DNA of 64,000 bases from Myotis daubentonii. Lineage: Eukaryota; Chordata; Mammalia; Chiroptera; Vespertilionidae. Both the position numbers and the translations under genes were made by a program. Under the pieces are notes generated by a model that worked only from the letters and a program-made list of their open reading frames with translations, made no database searches and was not told the origin of the DNA. Shown in pieces: positions 49,241-60,512 of this stretch. The stretch is from assembly GCF_963259705.1 (NCBI RefSeq), contig NC_081848.1, positions 50,119,408-50,183,407 on the forward strand, written 5' to 3'. Numbering within the stretch: the stretch's first letter is position 1; every line of letters begins with the position of its first letter.

Positions 49241-50199
49241 ATTCATCTTAGCATGGTTATTGTACTCCTGAAATGCTGCCTTCCCCGGATATCTGTGATT
49301 TTCCAGCAATCTAGCTCTTCTCTCCCCAGCCAATTCTTCCCCATAATCTGGGCACCACTCTGCCCCTGTTCTCCATTGCCTATGCCCACACTCAATTCTA
49401 AAGTCTCTTCTCAGTTCAAACTTTCATCCTTACTGGGCTCCTCTTTCCTCTTACCTTCAATGGGCACACAGAGGGCACCTGCTCCCCTTGTCTCACATCT
49501 GAGTCTTCTCTTTACCTTAAATTATGTATTTCTGACTTCCTGTTGAAGTCATGATCCAGATACTACATTGCTCTGTATCCTAATGCCAAGTTCACAGCAC
49601 AAGCAGCATAATAAATGTTCACTTTAGGAGTGAATAGATAGATGAATAATGCACGCTTTTGATTATTTCCAAAATAACTTCTAAATTGCTATTTTTAATA
49701 TCAAACTCGCTCTCATTTCCCCCTGCTCCCTAAACAAGTCTCTACCCCAAATACCCCTTTCTTAGCCAATGGCACCCCAAAATCTCCCAACATCTGGACT
49801 TGAAATTTCAATGCCGTCTTTGTCGGATCTTTAATAGCTCATTTATAAGGAGCAGGAAAGGCTAGGTCTTGACCTTCAGTGGTAACTGAAACCATTATTA
49901 ATTAATATGCAACACAATGCTAAGGGAACATGTGGATGACGCATCAGCTAAAGCTTTGAGTCACCGGGAAATTTCCCTTAGAAAGCATAAAAGCCCACAA
50001 ACTTGAAAACTGTGCTGAAACCTTGGCCTCAGAAGACTTCACAGAGGAACACTTAGTCTATTGCACAGTTGTCAGCCTTCTGAAGGTTTCACCCCATGAC
50101 AGCGGCTGAAGGACAATGCCAGAGCAGATGCCAATTCATGATAAAATGATACAAAACAGTGGCGGGCTCACTGTCTTCACCCACACAACACACTCACAC

Positions 50200-50201
<2 letters not shown>

Positions 50202-50250
<49 letters not shown>
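50202..50250 (+). repeat. (AC)n microsatellite
   Basis: About 24 AC units, preceded by an imperfect CA-rich run from about 50178. Confidence 0.97.
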
Positions 50251-50253
<3 letters not shown>

Positions 50254-50914
50254 TGTGTTATTCCTCCAGCTAGCTTTGACTAACCCTAACATTTAGAAGC
50301 AACCAAAGACTAAAATCCAATGTAAGGGGTTTAATTTTCTCTGTCTCTGGGGACGGGAGGTAGAGAACCTGCTTGTGGCCCTTCTATGAGATGTTGCATC
50401 TGGTGGTTTCCTGAGACCCTCTCAGCTGAGCAGGGATGCCAGTGCCCACACCCCGTCTCTTCCTCCTCAAGTCTCTCTGACTGTGCTGGCAGAGAACAGC
50501 TGATTTGCCTGAAACGGTGATAGCCACTGTTTTTAATCATCTTCCTCAGCCACGATGCTAGCAATGAGCTGGGATTACTGAAACCTCCAAGTCCAAGGTC
50601 ACAGCAGGCTAGATACGCACATATTAACCTGCCTGAACCTTTTTTACTGGTAATTTCAGCAAAGTCTCTAGCCCTTCAGCCCTAGATATATTTTGCAAAA
50701 AGTCTCAAATCATGGTGATGCCTGTTCTAGGCAGTTGCTACAGACCTGATGTGCTTCCTTTTCCTCCTCTGTGTCTGTGGCCCCCGAACCCAGGGTTCTG
50801 ACTTTCTGTCTGTTTCTGGCTTCTCTCTTTTGTCAGCTCCTCAGTCTACCTCCTTTCTGACTCTGGACTCTGGCTTTTGGCTCAGCTCTTGTCTCTATCA
50901 CCTGCTCCAGTTTT

Positions 50915-51174
50915 TTGTTTTTTTTTTTAAACTTTGCTTTTAGTTTCTTTCTTTCTTTCTTTTTTAATCTTTGTATTGATTTCAGGGAGGAATGGAGAAG
51001 GAGAGAGAGATAGAAACACCAATGATGAGAGAGAATCATTGATCCTCTGCCTCCTGCAGGCCCCCTACTGGGGACCAAACCTGCAACCCAGGCATGTGCC
51101 CTTGACTGGAATCGAACCTGGGACCCTTCAGTCCACAGGCTGACGCTCTGTCCACTGAGCCAAACCGGCTAGGG
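50915..51174 (-). mobile_element. Ves SINE with intact pol III boxes
   Basis: On the minus strand it starts gccctagccggtttggctca with the A-box-like tggctcagtgg, and has the B-box ggttcgattcc. A long T/A-rich tail lies at the left (plus strand). Perfect 16-bp target duplication cacctgctccagtttt at 50899-50914 and 51175-51190. Confidence 0.96.
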
Positions 51175-51384
51175 CACCTGCTCCAGTTTTGGAGTCTACT
51201 GCGAGCTCAGGCAAAGACATTGTGTGGTATTATCGAACCCTGGCCCCAGCCCCCAGGAGGGATTTGAGCTGACTCTTTGAGCACTGAAACAGAACTGTGA
51301 CCATTTCCCGAAGCAATCTTGGCCCAGGTTAGCCTGTGAAATTGAACTGTATGCCATGGATGATTTCAAACCCTGAAAGTAGAG

Positions 51385-51620
51385 GTGGATAAGCAACATG
51401 ACACAGTGAGAAGGCATGAGCCTGGAAACCAGTCAGGTTGGTTCTAATCTTGAGTGATCTTGGGAAGTGTTTAATCCTGTTACTTCCAGGTTCCTAATTT
51501 ACAAAATGGGGATAACAACATGGAGTTCACAGGGCTATTATAAAAAGTAATGAGATAATATATACAAGATTATGGGCCACTAGTACACAATAACTGGAAG
51601 TTCCTGTTATCATTATCATC
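51385..51620 (+). repeat. MIR SINE relic
   Basis: tgacacagtgagaaggcatg, agtgatcttgggaagtgttt, cctaatttacaaaatgggga and the later aataactggaagttcctgtt preserve the plus-strand MIR order. Confidence 0.7.
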
Positions 51621-52312
51621 ACTATCATCATCATCATTTTCTTCCAGACTATGGCCAAATACTTATAACAACTGTGAATATGTATCTGCTTATGAAATAA
51701 TAACCTCTTTCTGTTGTCCAAGAGTTATGTCACTAAGCCAAATCTTAGATATTTCAGACTTAGAAATGCCAGTATTGGTGCCCAAGAAGTGTCTGAACTC
51801 TCTTGGCCCCCAGGTCATCTACCATAAGTACACTTTTTCTTTTACTGAAGTCACTAATGAAAATGTTGGACAAGCCAGGATGAGCAAAGAGCCCACCAAA
51901 GGCTGCCTTCTGGTTGCCAATGACCAATCCTCCCTCCTCCCCACCTCCCCATTCTGATAGCTCTACCTCTTCTCTTTTGTCTCTGACCTTCTGCTTTAAC
52001 CCCTGTCCTGTTACAGACTCTGGTTCCCAGCCATACAGTTTAGCCAGTCACGCTCCTTCTCAGCTGTCAATCTACACATTACTCTGACTCTCCGGAGTGT
52101 CTGTCCTTTTTCCTGCCTGAAGAACACACACTCATTCCTTGGCACCTAGCCTAACTGCCACCTTAGCTGTGACACCTGACCCAACTTCCATGTGTCCAGT
52201 GGTTACTCTGTCCTGGGGGCTACTTCAATACATACAGGTGCTTTCATCCCTACCATTTTGACCCTGAATGGGTTATGCCATGCTAGTGCTTTAATCAAAA
52301 CTATACTCACAG

Positions 52313-52525
52313 TCCAGCCAGCGTGGTTCAGTGGTTGAGTGTTGACCTATGAAGCAGGAGGTCATGGTTTGATTCCCAGTCAGGGCACATACGTGGGTTG
52401 TGGGCTTGATCCCCAGTATGGGGTGTGCAGGAGGCAGCCGATCAAAGATTCTCTCTTATCATTGATGTTTCTCTCTCTCCCCCTTCATCTCTAAAATCAA
52501 TAAAAAATATTTTTAAAATAACAAA
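52313..52525 (+). mobile_element. Ves SINE
   Basis: Plus-strand copy of the gttgacctatgaagcaggag subtype; starts tccagccagcgtggttcagt and ends tctaaaatcaataaaaaata. Flanked by aaaactatactcacag (52297-52312) and aaaactatattcacag (52526-52541), one mismatch in 16. Confidence 0.95.
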
Positions 52526-53289
52526 AAAACTATATTCACAGTGATAAATTTCCATACAGAAAGTATTTTCTGGAGTAAATGTCACTAAGGCAATTTAATA
52601 CTCTTGGTCAATTTTCTATATAATGTTATAAAAATCCATTTCCTTTTATGGTAATTTCCAGTTTTATTTTACTGGATTTTTTCATTGAGGTTAATACTTT
52701 TTTGCATTGATTTAACAATTAAGGTATAATTCATCCATCAGTATTTTTAAATCCACATCACATTTTACAATTATGGCCTCCATCACAGAGTTTTCTTTTA
52801 TGGTTATAATTTCAACCAAGTTTAGTTTTCCTGAATCAAATTTTGCAGATGAAAATGATGCCACTATTCATTTCTTCAATCAATTTTTCAATTTTAAAAA
52901 TGTTTACTGTGTTCATTTTTATTTGTCACTTTAATTTGTGTTGACTATTATTACTCATAGTTTGGAAAAAGGATAACTGCTTGCTTTAAATATTTTTTTA
53001 GGAATATTGCAAGAAAAAGTGTGGACATATTTTCTGAATTGTGTATTCACTACAGTTGCCATTGGTGGATCAGTAACACAGAGGTCCCTGAAGTCAACAT
53101 GGAGGGAGGGGTCGAAACATCCTGTTTAAGCTCATGACATTTCTATAATCTTCTATTAGACCGGTACTTAGAAGACGGTAAGGTGGTTGTCTCTCCAGTT
53201 AGACAGACAGCCACTGAAAGGCAGGGTTTTTGTCATTCACCTCTAGTTTCCCAGCACCAGCAAGTGGGTATTTAAAGAATAAATGAATG

Positions 53290-53600
53290 AGTAAATATGT
53301 GAATGAACCCACAGGAGAGCATGAGAAATTTTGTCTTACTGAAGGCCACTACATGGTGCCTACCTATGTAAGGCACAATGTCTTCAAATATCAGCTTTGC
53401 CATTTACCAGTCATTGGACAGAGGGCAAGTTATGTCACCTCTCGCCTCTTGGTGCTTCAGTGTATCCACCTGTTACTGGGGGTAATGTAAGTACCTGAAT
53501 CACAAAGTTGTTGCAAGGAGTAAGTTAATGCACGTAAAGTACTTAGGACAGTAGCTCACATACAATTACTGCTACATTACTGTTAACTCAGTATTATGAT
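53290..53600 (+). repeat. MIR SINE relic
   Basis: gctttgccatttaccagtca, agggcaagttatgtcacctc, cttcagtgtatccacctgtt and tacttaggacagtagctcac follow the plus-strand MIR. Confidence 0.75.
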
Positions 53601-55567
53601 CAGAAATCTCATCTGTCTTTCTAGTAATACAGAGAGGTGGCCATGCCTTAAACAGGTCCAATTATAGGCAGCTCACTATCCCATTAGGCATTCCTTTTTG
53701 AAAAAATGGTCCTAATATCTGTTTCTTGAATTGAATTGATAACTACATCCATTACAGCTTCCATTCTACTGTTCATAGCTCTGATCTTATATTGTAGAAT
53801 ATATTCTCTTACATTTCACTGGCATACCAAATCAAAACCTGTTAACTGAGCACATACTATGTTCCAAGTATCAGTATGAAAAAATTAAGTGCCCAGAATT
53901 CCTGGCATCAAGTTTGTAAAGTCTAGTCGGGAAGTAAGAGGGAAAGATGATGTTTGTGTCTCTCACACGTCTTCTCCTCCTTTGAATTCAAGACCTCCAT
54001 GATACAAACATGGAGAATCCAATTTGCAAACATAACATGACATTCAAACATTTGTAAGTCTGGACTTACAAACATAACATAAAGCCCATATAATTGATAT
54101 TGTGTGATATTAATACATGAATACATCAACATATCAATGGAACCAGAATGTAAAATCCAGAAACAGATTCAAATATGTATGGTGATTTAGTGTATGATAA
54201 AGGTAGTATTACAAACCAGTAAAGACGAGATGTTATTTAAATAGAAGGTGTTAGGATAACTGGATGGTTATACAGAAAAATAAGACCTTGGGTCCATTCC
54301 TTATACCATACATCAGGATAAGTTCTGAACAAAACAGAGATTACAATGTAAAAATTATAATCGTACAAGTATTAGAAGAAAACATAGGTGAATACCTCTG
54401 TAACCTGACAGTAGGTAAGTTTTTCTATGACTGAATTCTGGAAGCAAGAAGGAAAAAGACTGGTACATTTGTTTACATTACAAAGAAAAAGCCTTTGCAT
54501 GACAAAAACACCAGAAGCAAAATCAAAAGATAAGTCACAAACTGGGAGAAAATATTTGCAATGTATTTGACATGCAAAAAATTACCACCCCTAATGTTAA
54601 AGAGATTCTAAAAATAGAGAAAAGACTAACAATTCTACAGGAAAATGGGCCAAAGATATGAAAAGTTCATAGAAAAAAGAAATGTAAATGGCCTTAATCA
54701 TATGAAAAGCTGCTCAACCTAGCTCTTAATAAGAGAAATGCAAATGAAAACTACTCTGAAAGCCATTTTTCATCTGTCAGATTGGCGGAACCCCAAATAT
54801 TCAATAACACAGGTTGGTCGGCTGTGAGGAAGCAGGCCCTGTCATCATTCCTGCTAGGACAAAAAAGCATTGCCCGTCTGGAGAGATATTTGATAAGGTC
54901 TGGCAAAATTACACATGCATTTGCCTTTTGACCTCACAATTCCATTTGTAGGAATCTATTAAGATCATAACCTAGTAAAATATAAAAAATATGTTCACAA
55001 TACTATTAATCATAGCATATGTCCTCAAAAGGAAACTGGTAGCAAAAACTACGGAATGGTCACACACTGGAGTAATATGCAGCCACAGAAAAGCAATGAG
55101 AAACATCCTATCTAATAAAAGAGAAACATGGTAATTGGTGTACGACTGATACCCTTCCCATTGGCTAATCAGCGAGATATGCAAATTAGTTGTCAGTCAA
55201 GATGGCGGCTGGCAGCCAGGCAGCTTGAAACTAACATGAGGCTTGCTTGCTTCAGTGACGGAGGAAACCAACGTTCCCCGCCTGCCTTGCCGGCCTCTGA
55301 GCCTGCAGTTTCAAACATTGTAACAAATATAGAAGCTAAACAAAACCCAGAAACCAGCTTTCAGCTGGCTGGGATCGCAGACCTGGAGTTGATACAGAGT
55401 TTCGATAATAGAACCGAAACAAACCAGATACCTGCTTTCAGGAACGGAGGCCTAAGAGCTGGAGCCTCAGAGCTAAAGCTGGCTCAGAATAAAAAAAAGA
55501 AAAAAAAAAGAAAAAAACGAGCAGTTGGGAGCTTCAGTCCCAGCCTGAAAACAGCCCTCAGCCCCTC

Positions 55568-55690
55568 ACCCAGACTGGCCAGGCACCCCAGTGGGGACCC
55601 CCACCCTGAAGGGTGTGTGACCAGCTGCAAACAGCCATCATCGCCTATTCCAGGCTGGCCAGGCACCCCAGTGGGGACCCCCACCCTGAT
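55568..55690 (+). repeat. Tandem duplication inside the Helitron left arm
   Basis: The motif tggccaggcaccccagtggg occurs twice, about 80 bp apart, with matching flanks (gacccccaccctga). The same two-copy motif appears in reverse in the Helitron at 60513-61554, so the duplication predates both copies. Confidence 0.85.
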
Positions 55691-55776
55691 CCAGGACACC
55701 CTTCAGGGCAAACGAGCCAGTCCCCACCCATGCACCAGGCCTCTATCCTATATAGTAAAAGGGTAATATGTCTCCC

Positions 55777-55862
55777 AGCACCAGAATCAGCGGAGCCGCG
55801 AGGCCTCCCAGCACCGGGATCAGCGGAGCCGAGAGGCCTCCTGGCACCGGGATCAGCGTGAC
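55777..55862 (+). repeat. 33-bp tandem repeat, about 2.6 copies
   Basis: Units contain ggatcagcggagccgagagg and vary by a few bases. They start just after the internal second Helitron head. Confidence 0.85.
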
Positions 55863-56490
55863 AGGGGGCAGCGCCCAAACCCCCGATCGCCCTGCAGCTG
55901 TGTGTGTGACAGGGGCCGTGGCCACAACCTCCCTATTGGCCCTGCTCTGTTCATGACTGGTGAAGGTGCCCCAACCCCCTGATCGGCCCTGCTCTGTGCC
56001 TGATAGGGGGGAGCTCCCCAAACCCCTGATCACCCTGCGGCTCTGTGTGTGACAGGGGGCGGCGCCCCAAACCCCTCACCCCACGAGCCCTGCTCTGTGT
56101 GTGATGGGGTAGAGCCATAACCTCCCCATCGGCCCTGCCCTGAGTGTGACAGTGGCGGCGCCCCAACCCCCTGATCGGCCCTGCTCTGTGGGTGATAGAG
56201 GGGGGTGCCCCAACCCTTTTGATCTGCCCTGCTCTGTGTGTGACAGGGGGGAGCTCCCCAACCCCCTGATTGGCCCTGCTCTGTGCGTGACAGGGGGTGG
56301 CACCGCAACCTCCCCATCGAACCTGCCTTGAGTGTGACAGGGGCGGTGCCCCAACCCCCCAATCAGCCCTACCCTGAGCGTGACTGAGGGTGGCATCGCA
56401 ACCTCCCGATCCGCCCTGCTCTGTGCATGACAGGGGGCGGCGCCCCAACTCCCCAATCAGCCCTGCTCTGAGCCCAAACAGGGGCTGCAC
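55855..56490 (+). repeat. 47-bp minisatellite, about 13 units, in the Helitron
   Basis: Units follow the pattern ctctgtgtgtgacagggggc, then ggcgccccaaccccctgatc and ggccctg. Units differ at several bases and in length (about 45-54 bp). GC-rich with strong strand asymmetry. The many open frames reported across it are products of the repeat. Confidence 0.9.
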
Positions 56491-56789
56491 CTAGGGATTG
56501 GGCCTGCCCTCTGCCACCCGGGAGCAGGCCTAAGCCAGCAGGTCGTTATCTCCCAAGGGGTCCCAGACTGTGAGAGGGCACAGGCCGGGCTGAGGGACCC
56601 CCCTCCCGCCCCCCTGAGTGCACAAATTTTTGTGCACCGGGCCTCTAGTATCTTTATACTATTATAAAGTGATCTGCAGAAAAAATGTACATCATGAAAA
56701 AACAACAACAAGGTAGTGAAAAGTGTGCGTAGTATACTACCATTTATCTAAGAAAGAGATAGGTGACTATATGTACATATTTACTTATA

Positions 56790-57433
56790 CAGTCATGCTC
56801 CACTTAACAATGGATACATCCTGAGAAATGTGTCATTAGGCGATTTCATCCTTGTGTGCACATCATAGAGTGCACTTACACACACCTGCATGGTACAGCC
56901 TTCTACACACCTAAGCTGCATGGTACAGCCTTCTACACACCTAGGCTGCATGGTACCGTCTATGGCTCCTAGGCTACAAGTCTGAACAGCACGTTACTGA
57001 ACAAAACACGAGATTAAATCAAGCACAAGAGAAATTGATGCGATCGTACGCCACACAAGACATATGATATGAGGCTGCTGACAGAGTATACAGAAACATT
57101 TTTTTATAAGTAGAAAGAGTATACTCTAAGGTAAAGATAAAAAGAATAGACTAGCAAATACATAAACCAGTAACAAAGTTGTTTGTTATTATCATTATCA
57201 AGTATTATGTACTGTACGTCACTGTATGTGCGATACTTTTGTGTGACTGGTCATGCAGTAGGTGTGTTCACACCAGCATCACCACAAACACATGAGTAAT
57301 GCGTTGTGCTATGACATCATGGCTGCTATGCACAAGGCAATAGGAATTTTTCAGCTCCATCATAATCTTATGTGATCAACATCATTTATGTGGTTCATCC
57401 TTGACAGAAGAGTCAGTATGCCATACATGACTG
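56790..57433. mobile_element. Zaphod-like hAT (Tip100 group) relic, 644 bp
   Basis: Begins cagtcatgctccacttaaca and ends ccatacatgactg, an inverted pair. Interior has gtcattaggcgatttcatcc and, near the right end, caccagcatcaccacaaaca and ggaatttttcagctccatca, as in the Zaphod family as I remember it. Flanks tacttata / tagttttt agree at five of eight. A 31-bp tandem duplication (ctgcatggtacagccttcta, twice) lies at about 56887-56950. Confidence 0.75.
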
Positions 57434-58720
57434 TAGTTTTTAAAGTACAAAGTAAAACAGAAAAAACAAAATGTTTTTGTACAGGTAATAAGGAAACAGG
57501 ATGACAAGGGCAGTGATAGAAGGTATATTTTTCTGAAGACACTGTCTTCTACAGATTTCACTTTGGAATTATGTAAATATTTAATAGTGACAAAAAGTTA
57601 AATATGAAAAAAAAATCTATTCCTAAAAATTAAAAGCAAAATGAGACAAATGGACCTGTGTATTAGGTCGGTAAGATTACAGTCATTTGACAGTATATCT
57701 CTAGAGGAATAAAACCTAGACAAAAAGAAATGCAAAAAATATTAAACTGTTCTGAGACAGTTGTGTGCATACCGAGGAATAAAACAAACAAGTAAATATG
57801 TTGGTATCATTAAAACCCAGAAATTTTGGCATGGGAGAAAGGAAATGTAGATATAAGATGGATAAGGTTAAGTAACAACCCAGTAGTTCTAAATTTGCAC
57901 CAGAGAGATCACCACGAACGCCTGGAGTATTTTATTTCTACGAAGATAATTTCTAGCTCTGACTACTGAGAAGACCTAGAAACATGGACGAAGCCAGTAG
58001 CAATAAGCAGCCCTGGATGGAGGCTGTAAACAGCACTGCTCACTCAAAGACAGCTGGGCTCCTTAGGGACCTGGCTGACCACTGCTCAGGAGCAGGAACT
58101 GCACAGGTGAGCCTGGAGCACTGCTGCTGGCAGGGAAGCCGGCAAAGAGGCAAAAGGACTCAGAACTAATGTCAATAGACTCTCAATGGCCAAAGGTGAA
58201 AATTTGCAAAACAATAAGGATGTTAAATGTAATGAACTGAGGTACATCAAATATATGAAAATTCATAATGACACTAAAAATGCTAAAAATGAAATGTTCC
58301 TCTTTGGAAGGTGGTGAAAAATCAATTCAACACTTTGAAAGCTGTTATAGAATTATTTATTCTGATGTTTTTAAATGAACTTGGTCGTACTTCCCAGCAA
58401 CCAAAGAATAGGTGATTGTGCACCAGCAGTTATCCCAGCTGATAAATGAGGAAGGAGAAGTAAAATGAAAATGTCATCATTTTGCCATCCCTAATGAATT
58501 ATTGGATCTGGGGAATAATCAGCAATGACGGTTAGCATCACAAATGGGTAGACAGGCATCGTGTTCTACGTGATGGAAGTACAGAAACACTGCCTATGAA
58601 ATATCCTTGCTTCAAAATTGAACCTACATCTCTAGATCTAACTACCAATTTAGAAGAAATATATGGGACAGAGGAACATGTTAAATGACATTAGAGGAAC
58701 ACAATTGAGAAAATCTAGAC

Positions 58721-58933
58721 CAGCCGTAGGCAAACTACGGACCACGGGCTGGATCCGGCCCGTTTGAAATGAATAAAACTAAAAAAAAAAAGACCGTACC
58801 CTTTTATGTAATGATATTTACTTTGAATTTATATTAGTTCACACAAACACTCCATCCATGCTTTTGTTCCGGCCCTCCAGTCCAGTTTAAGAACCTATTG
58901 TGGCCCTCAAGTCAAAAAGTTTGCCCACCCCTG
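58721..58933 (-). mobile_element. Non-autonomous hAT element (213 bp)
   Basis: The plus strand starts cagccgtaggcaaactacgg and ends gtttgcccacccctg, imperfect inverted ends. Perfect 8-bp target duplication atctagac at 58713-58720 and 58934-58941. Inserted in old L1 3' sequence. Confidence 0.93.
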
Positions 58934-58979
58934 ATCTAGACTGTGGGAGTCTCTATAAGACAAATGGCCTGATCTTTTA

Positions 58980-59184
58980 TTTATTTTTTAAAATATATTT
59001 TATTGATTTTTTTATAGAGAGGACGGGAGAGGGCTAGAAAGTTAGAAATATTGATGAGAGAGAAACATCGATCAGCTGCCTCCTGCACACCCCCTACTGG
59101 GGACATGCCCTTGACCGGATTCAAACCTGGGACCCTTCAGTCTGCAGGCTGATGCTCTATCCACTGAGCCAAACCGGTTAGGGC
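58980..59184 (-). mobile_element. Ves SINE
   Basis: Minus-strand copy with the T/A tail at the left and ctgagccaaaccggttaggg at the right. Perfect 16-bp target duplication atggcctgatctttta at 58964-58979 and 59185-59200. Inserted in the old L1. Confidence 0.96.
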
Positions 59185-59541
59185 ATGGCCTGATCTTTTA
59201 AAAAATAAATTACAAGGAGGAACAAAACACATGGAGGAGAAATATAGTAGATTAATAAACACTTGAAAAGATATATTAACAATTGGATCTTGACTCAAGC
59301 AAACAAATTGTATAACCAAACGAAAACTTAGGAGAGAATTAAGAAACGAACACTGAATATTTGATGGTATTAGGGAATTCTTTTCAATACTTTTAGGACT
59401 AAAAATAGTATTGTGGTCATGTTTTTTTTTTTTTTTAAAGTTCTCATTTATTTTGGATATATATTGAGGTACTTTTCCATGCTATAATGTATGGAGATTG
59501 CTTCAAAATAACTGGAGTTGGGGGAGGATTGGATTGGGATG

Positions 59542-59750
59542 CAGTGGTCGGCAAACTCATTAGTCAACAGAGCCAAATATCAATAGCACGACTGAAATTT
59601 CTTTTGAGAGCCAAATTTTTTAAACTTAAACTATATAGGTAGGTACATTGTTATTAACTTAATTAGGGTATTCCTAAGGTTTAGGAAGAGCCACACTCAA
59701 GGGGCCAAAGAGCCGCATGTGGCTCGTGAGCCGCAGTTTGCCGACCACTG
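59542..59750. mobile_element. Non-autonomous hAT element (209 bp)
   Basis: Starts cagtggtcggcaaactcatt and ends cagtttgccgaccactg, 14-15 bp inverted ends. Interior ends with gagccgcatgtggctcgtga. The flanks (ttgggatg and ggatagag) do not form a clear duplication, unlike the other short hATs here. Confidence 0.88.
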
Positions 59751-60512
59751 GGATAGAGATTAAAATCAAACAGGCGATATGAGTTTTAAAATGTGTTCAC
59801 ACTATGTGATTGATACAGAGGGACTGATTACAGTATTCTTTCTATTTTTGCATACATATAAAATTGTCCATAATAAAGAGGTTGTTTAAAAAATCCCATT
59901 TATGATAAAATATCCAAAAAATAGAGCATACTACCCTAGACATTATATTACTTGTTGTAGAGGACACTTAAGTTTAAATCCCCTTCCTATATTAGGGACT
60001 GTGTAATGTGTAATTCTTGGGCCTCTGGAAGCTGCAAGGAGGCATATATGACTGGTCCCTGTCCCCTGGAAGCTATGGCATGGATGTATAATTGAGGTTT
60101 AGCCAACAGTAGGCTCTCACTCAGTACTCAGAATCCTGGTGAATATAACCAATACCTGAGGAATGGTGCTTAGTATCCAGTGGTAGGACATCTAGTCATG
60201 CATAAATAGACCATTTAGGACCACTTAGCTTTTGCTATGGTTCCTGCTATCTAGTCTAGATTTCAGCATCAGCTTCTCTAGACTTCTCGTTAATTATTTG
60301 AGATATTCAATGGCCTGCGATAAATCCCTTTCTCTTTCTGTTAGCCTGAGTCAGATTTCTTTGCTTACAATATAGATTCCTGAGTGTTATCTGAATAAAA
60401 AGTTCAGTAGGACCATAATAATATAAATTAAAGAATGTTTTAAAAAATAAATCACTATATAAACTGTATGCTAGTGTACTTATATAACATATATCTACAC
60501 ATATAATAGATA

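Larger units (their letters stand above)
55106..56648 (+). mobile_element. Composite HeliBat-type Helitron (1543 bp)
   Basis: Starts TCCTATCTAATAAAAGAG after A (55105) and ends gggcctCTAG before T (56649). The 3' end has the hairpin gtgcacaaatttttgtgcac (9-bp arms, 56619-56638). Inside, at 55746, lies a second Helitron 5' start (TCCTATATAGTAAAAGGG) directly after a 3'-like end (caccaggcctcta), so the element consists of two Helitron units end to start. The left arm has an open frame of 212 codons with a Lys/Arg run and no recognised domain. No Rep/helicase is encoded. Confidence 0.9.
54105..59893 (+). repeat. Old L1 (L1M-type), fragmented by at least five insertions
   Basis: One LINE in plus orientation can be followed in pieces. 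54105-55105 is ORF2 end (aagtattagaagaaaacata, then gcctttgcatgacaaaaaca, gcaaatgaaaactactctga, ggagtaatatgcagccacag). 56649-56789 continues (agtatactaccatttatcta). 57434-58720 is 3' untranslated sequence, and 59201-59893 its end, closing with ccataataaagaggttgttt and a short A run. The pieces are separated by a Helitron, a Zaphod-like hAT, two short hATs and a Ves. ORF2 is dead. Confidence 0.75.

Noticed and set aside
51600..51645. (ATC)n as the acidic DDDD stretch of the next lectin exon
   Set aside because: It is a short microsatellite-like run on the wrong side of the known exons, without neighbouring lectin codons or splice sites.
55951..56490. 179-, 126- and 110-codon minus-strand frames with repeated THRAG-type units
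   Set aside because: Frames of the 47-bp minisatellite; period and variation follow the DNA repeat, not a protein constraint.
57655..57700. MADE1-like mariner end at attaggtcggtaagattac
   Set aside because: Only the first 11 bases agree and no inverted partner or TA flank is present.
59137..59319. Frames ending in GLAQWIEH on the minus strand, also at 34140 and 33778
   Set aside because: Shared peptide comes from the tRNA-like head of Ves SINEs, not from a protein family.
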